A DNA stretch of 64,000 bases from Atrichornis clamosus (Eukaryota > Chordata > Aves > Passeriformes > Menuridae). The stretch covers positions 124,001 through 188,000 of the forward strand of contig WBMZ01002679.1 in NCBI GenBank assembly GCA_013400975.1, in the 5' to 3' direction. Numbering within the stretch: the stretch's first letter is position 1; every line of letters starts with the position of its first letter. Of this stretch, positions 60,301 through 64,000 are shown one piece after another. The notes beneath the pieces are model-generated. The model searched no databases. It was given only the letters and a program-made list of their open reading frames with translations, and was not told the origin of the DNA. A program made the position numbers and the translations under genes.

Positions 60301-63300
60301 CAGACTGAGCCTGGCTCTGAGCAGACTGATGAGCACACAGGGACTGGGGGAGCTCGGGCCCCATCACTGGTGACTTGGCACCTCCCTGGCGTGGGGTAGT
60401 GTTGGGATTCATCCTCCTGGTGTCCTTTTCTGCTCTCCCTTAGCAGCTGTAGTGAGGGAGGAGCTCTGCTTTCATCCCGTTGGAATAGAGGAGACTGGAG
60501 AGTGCTGCTGTGATTATGGCCCTTTCCACTTCTCCAGACCTCTGGATATGGATCTTTTTTAGCATTAATGTCAGTCATAATGGATTCTGGTTCATTCCCA
60601 TCACTAAAACAATTCTGGTGCCTGATCAGTCACATTATTGCCATTTATATTTCGAGCTAATTGATTCCCTGTGCTTACTTTCTCAGGAGCAGAAAACGCA
60701 TCACTCATTGCCGAGCAGAAGCTTTCTCCACCCTCAGCCCTGCTCTTTCTCCACCACAATGTAGTCTCTCCTCTCTTTTCCCCATCACTTAGATGAAGAC
60801 ATCCATCTCAAGTGTGATGAAGCACCATTCTCTGCACATCCCTGAGGGGCTGCTAAGGAGAGACGTGGGGAGGGGACGCTTTTTCTGTACTGACACCAGG
60901 GTCCTCCAAGGGCTGTCAATACCAGCTCAAAGAATACAGGAGGAGCAGAAATCCACCCTGGTTCGTGGGTAAGCATTAATTAGCCCATAGCAGATGCACT
61001 GACACTTTCTATTCTTTGCCTCAAAAGTCATCATTTCCAAATGCAGGAGGAAACAAAAGACAGGTCAGAGAGGTTGCCCCCAGGCAGCCAACCTTGCAAA
61101 TAGTGATTTATTTTGGCAGGAGAAGGAAGAAAGAATGGATTTTGCTCTTGGATGTCTCTGTTTAGGAAGAGGATTTGGTTTGCTTATAACTCTCCCTTAT
61201 GCTTCTAAATCCTTAAAACACTTATAAAAGTATAGACATATAGAACAAAAAAAAGGTGCCTTTTTACTTGTTTTCTATATAAACATGATTAAAGCTCAGT
61301 TTCCTCTTCCAGTTGAAAGAGTCAGAAAAGTCAGTGCTATGCTGCAGCCTCTTAGGGGAAAAGGCTGGAATAATATCCAAGTGTTTAATATTTATCAGAT
61401 GATGGCTTCTTTTCTTGTTTGTTTCAAAGAATAGGACATAAATAAAAGGAGGGGCACATTTCTTTTAAAATCTAAGGGACAAGATGTTGAATTTTACATT
61501 TCTATAGCAACATATGCATTGGTAATATGCACACAAGGAGCTGCAATACAATTATAACAGTCTAATATTAGAGATCAAAAATGAAACAAAGCAGGGGATT
61601 CAAGCATGTAATTTGTTCATTGTTCATTTATCAGCCTCAACATGAATATTTTTGTATCTGAGACCTGGACTCGGGGCTGAGTTACACCACGCAGTCATGG
61701 AGCCTTCCTTTGAAAAGAGCTGTTTACATTAAAAAAACAAACAATAACAACAGCAGCATTCTTCTAACTGATCACAGCTGAAGCAAAGCAGTTTTATCTC
61801 CAGCAAAAGAAATTTGTTAAGAGAATTAGTGGCTGTCTGAGGCATCAAGCTGTGTGTGATAATGAGATGGGTTATAAATAGTGTCATTAATTCACATGTC
61901 CTTCTAACACATGCCACTCCAGCTAATGTACAAATCCCAAATCCCTCAATGCAAAATACACTGACCTCCTCATTAAAGTATCTGATGGCAGAAGCCTGAT
62001 TTGCACGTAGCAGCTGTCTGGTGCTCCAGATCAGGAATAATTACAGGGCAGAATTTCTGCTTCTCAGCTAAGAGGCAGAGGTATTTCTGTCACCAGAAAA
62101 TAAGACTTTCCTCACGTCTCATGCTGCCTTTTCCAAGTGTTGGCATGTGTTATGGGACAGCACACCTCCCTGTGCCCTGCAAGAAGAGGCTGCCCGGACA
62201 CCAGTGCTGGGGTGCTCCTGCATCCTCCAAAACCTCTGCATGTCTTGCAGCATTCCTTGAAATCTTGCTCATGGCCCCTAAAGCTAAATGCACCTTCTTC
62301 AACCCTCTGCTTGCACCACTAGCGGTAATTTTTTTGCCAGGGAAGAGTCACTGATGGCAGCTGTTCCTTTTCTCTGTAAAAGTTTCATCTGAGGTCCCAC
62401 TGAGCAAGGGGCTTCCTGCAGACTGGCCCCTGGCAGGCAGCCCCTGAGGTTTGTCTCTTGTTGGAGAAGAAACACTTTGTGGGAAGCAGAGGTGGGTTGC
62501 TTGCTGTTCCTGAGGCTGTACAGAAGGAGCCCAACAGCTCAGTGTGCACCATCGCTACTGAACAGCCTTATACCAGAAGGGAAGGCTGAATAGACCAATT
62601 TATTTTTTCCTTTTTTACCATTTTTCTATTAGGCCTCCGAAGAAATGAACATACTTCTGAAAAGTGCCTGGAGAGAGCTGTTATCTGCAGCACGGTCTGG
62701 AGTTTCCGGTGAATCCATTCTGATTCCCCTCTCGGACACTCTGGGATGTCAATGCTGTACAGCTGGGGCAGCAGCCAGAGGAAAGTGCTGCGGCAACCCA
62801 CAAACTGCACTTTTGTTCTATGCCAGCATCACATGCAGCCTGAGTAATATTTGTCCTGTTTCCATTTTAAGAGGTTGAATGTGTTGGGTGCTTTCAGCAG
62901 GCGGGGAAGCTGCAGTATCATGGCTTTTGTTGGTGACAGTTTCCATGGTGTTCATGTTCCCTCTCACCCTCAGAGTTAGCATAATTTCATTATCTCCAAA
63001 GATGGCGTTTAAATTGCCCATCTTGTTAATAGATTAGACCCTGGTAATTATGGGTTTTTCTAAATAATCTAATAAGGATGCTTCTGCTTGGATGAGGGGA
63101 GTTTAACTGTAAAAGCAAGCTTTATAATGTACTTACAGAAACTGGGATCAACAGAAATGCCTTGCCTGGGGAGTGAAGGTCCTCTCTGCCCTGTAGAGCC
63201 AGTTCAACTTCTTCATGGGCAAAGGAGCTACTGGTTTAAATGCATTAAAGTCATCAGCTCTCTGAAACACATCAGCATTTGCTAGTGAAGAGACAAGAAT

Positions 63301-64000
63301 CCACCCTGTGTTGGAGAATCTCCCTGCCCGGCTTTTGAGAGAGATAATTCTGCTCTGAGCCCAAATGCAATCATGATATTGACTTACAAATCATGAGATA
63401 TAGAAAGTAATATAACTGATGTTAATTTTTTTTCCTTTTAGGATTTAAGTCTTCAAAATGCACATATTTAGTTTTTATTCTGAGCCTTTCAGAGAAGCAG
63501 AGGAGATGCTGAGGTTCTCCCTGTAATCCCTGCCTCTGGGACCTGCAGCTCCACAGATGGTACCAGGTATCAGAAGACCTTTTGAACTCACAGGGGTTCA
63601 GAGCTGGCTTATCCATCTGCAGCAGGTAATGTGTTCCCTGCAGTGACAGGGAAGGGTTACTGGTGGTGTGCAAGAATATTCTGTATAATTCCTTGTGCAC
63701 ACATTCAAAAAAGAAGCCATAAATCCATGGCAGAAATGTGGACAACAAGGAACCAAGTGACCTCCAGAACTCAGGGCAGAAGGAGGACTCAGGGCAAACA
63801 GAGTACAGAGGGAACTGGACTGTGATTTTTGGGTTGAGGAGCCAAAAGTCAGCCCAAGGCTCCAAACCCAGCCCGAAGTTGCAAATAACCAATGTCTATC
63901 AAACATCTAGAGATGCCTCATTAGGAAAATTTATTCCCTTCTTAATCTGTGCAAAAATAGTCTGGTTCTGCAATATGATGCTGCTGGCTACCCAGAGCTG
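51359..64000. other. Intergenic DNA, no gene recognised
   Basis: About 12.6 kb with no exon I can defend on either strand. The longer frames are 52127-52615 minus (162 codons), 58059-58352 plus (97 codons, ATG start) and 63422-63892 minus (156 codons). None resembles a known protein or is bounded by convincing splice sites. A two-copy 22-base tandem repeat lies at 59808-59851. AT-rich stretches near 52640-53260 and 61200-61620 hold nothing recognisable. Confidence 0.5.
59808..59851 (+). repeat. Two-copy 22-base tandem repeat
   Basis: AAAAGGCCGTCCTTTGACT plus AGT is followed directly by a copy differing at three positions (19 of 22 identical). It looks like an old local duplication. No protein frame is preserved across it in a meaningful way. 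Confidence 0.8.

Overview
The window looks like nuclear DNA of a bird (or another sauropsid). Protein-coding sequence is split into short exons by large introns, intergenic space is long, base composition is moderate, and two fragments carry the 3' end of CR1 retrotransposons with the terminal ATTCTRTG-type repeat. I see no bacterial operon, tRNA, rRNA or CRISPR array. Almost all long open frames are chance frames in non-coding DNA; several begin at TTG or GTG.

Layout. Positions 1 to about 6980 hold no gene I can support. From about 6980 to 11340 on the + strand there is a complete four-exon gene of the FAM162 family (151 codons, best matched to FAM162B). It encodes a small single-pass membrane protein, with a modest GC-rich promoter and a CRE-like TGACGTAA site upstream. 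All three of its introns fit in splice signal and reading phase.

From about 14.2 to 47.05 kb on the + strand there is evidence for a second, unrecognised gene. A 230-base exon (27240-27469) and a 197-base terminal exon (46853-47049) join in the same frame if the intron uses a GC donor (a GC-AG intron of about 19.4 kb). A possible first exon at 14168-14214 ends in the matching phase. The assembled product would be a small cysteine-rich protein of about 157 residues. Its C-terminal third has a CxxC pair and two runs of cysteines spaced C-x4-C. I cannot assign it to a family. It is the most interesting item in the window.

From 47 to 64 kb I find no gene. There are two CR1 3' ends (about 50.2 and 51.3 kb) and a few small repeats. 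In vertebrates FAM162B normally lies next to KPNA5 and GPRC6A (from general knowledge). No exon of either was recognised here, so the arrangement or spacing around this gene may be unusual. Regulatory calls are motif-based and tentative.
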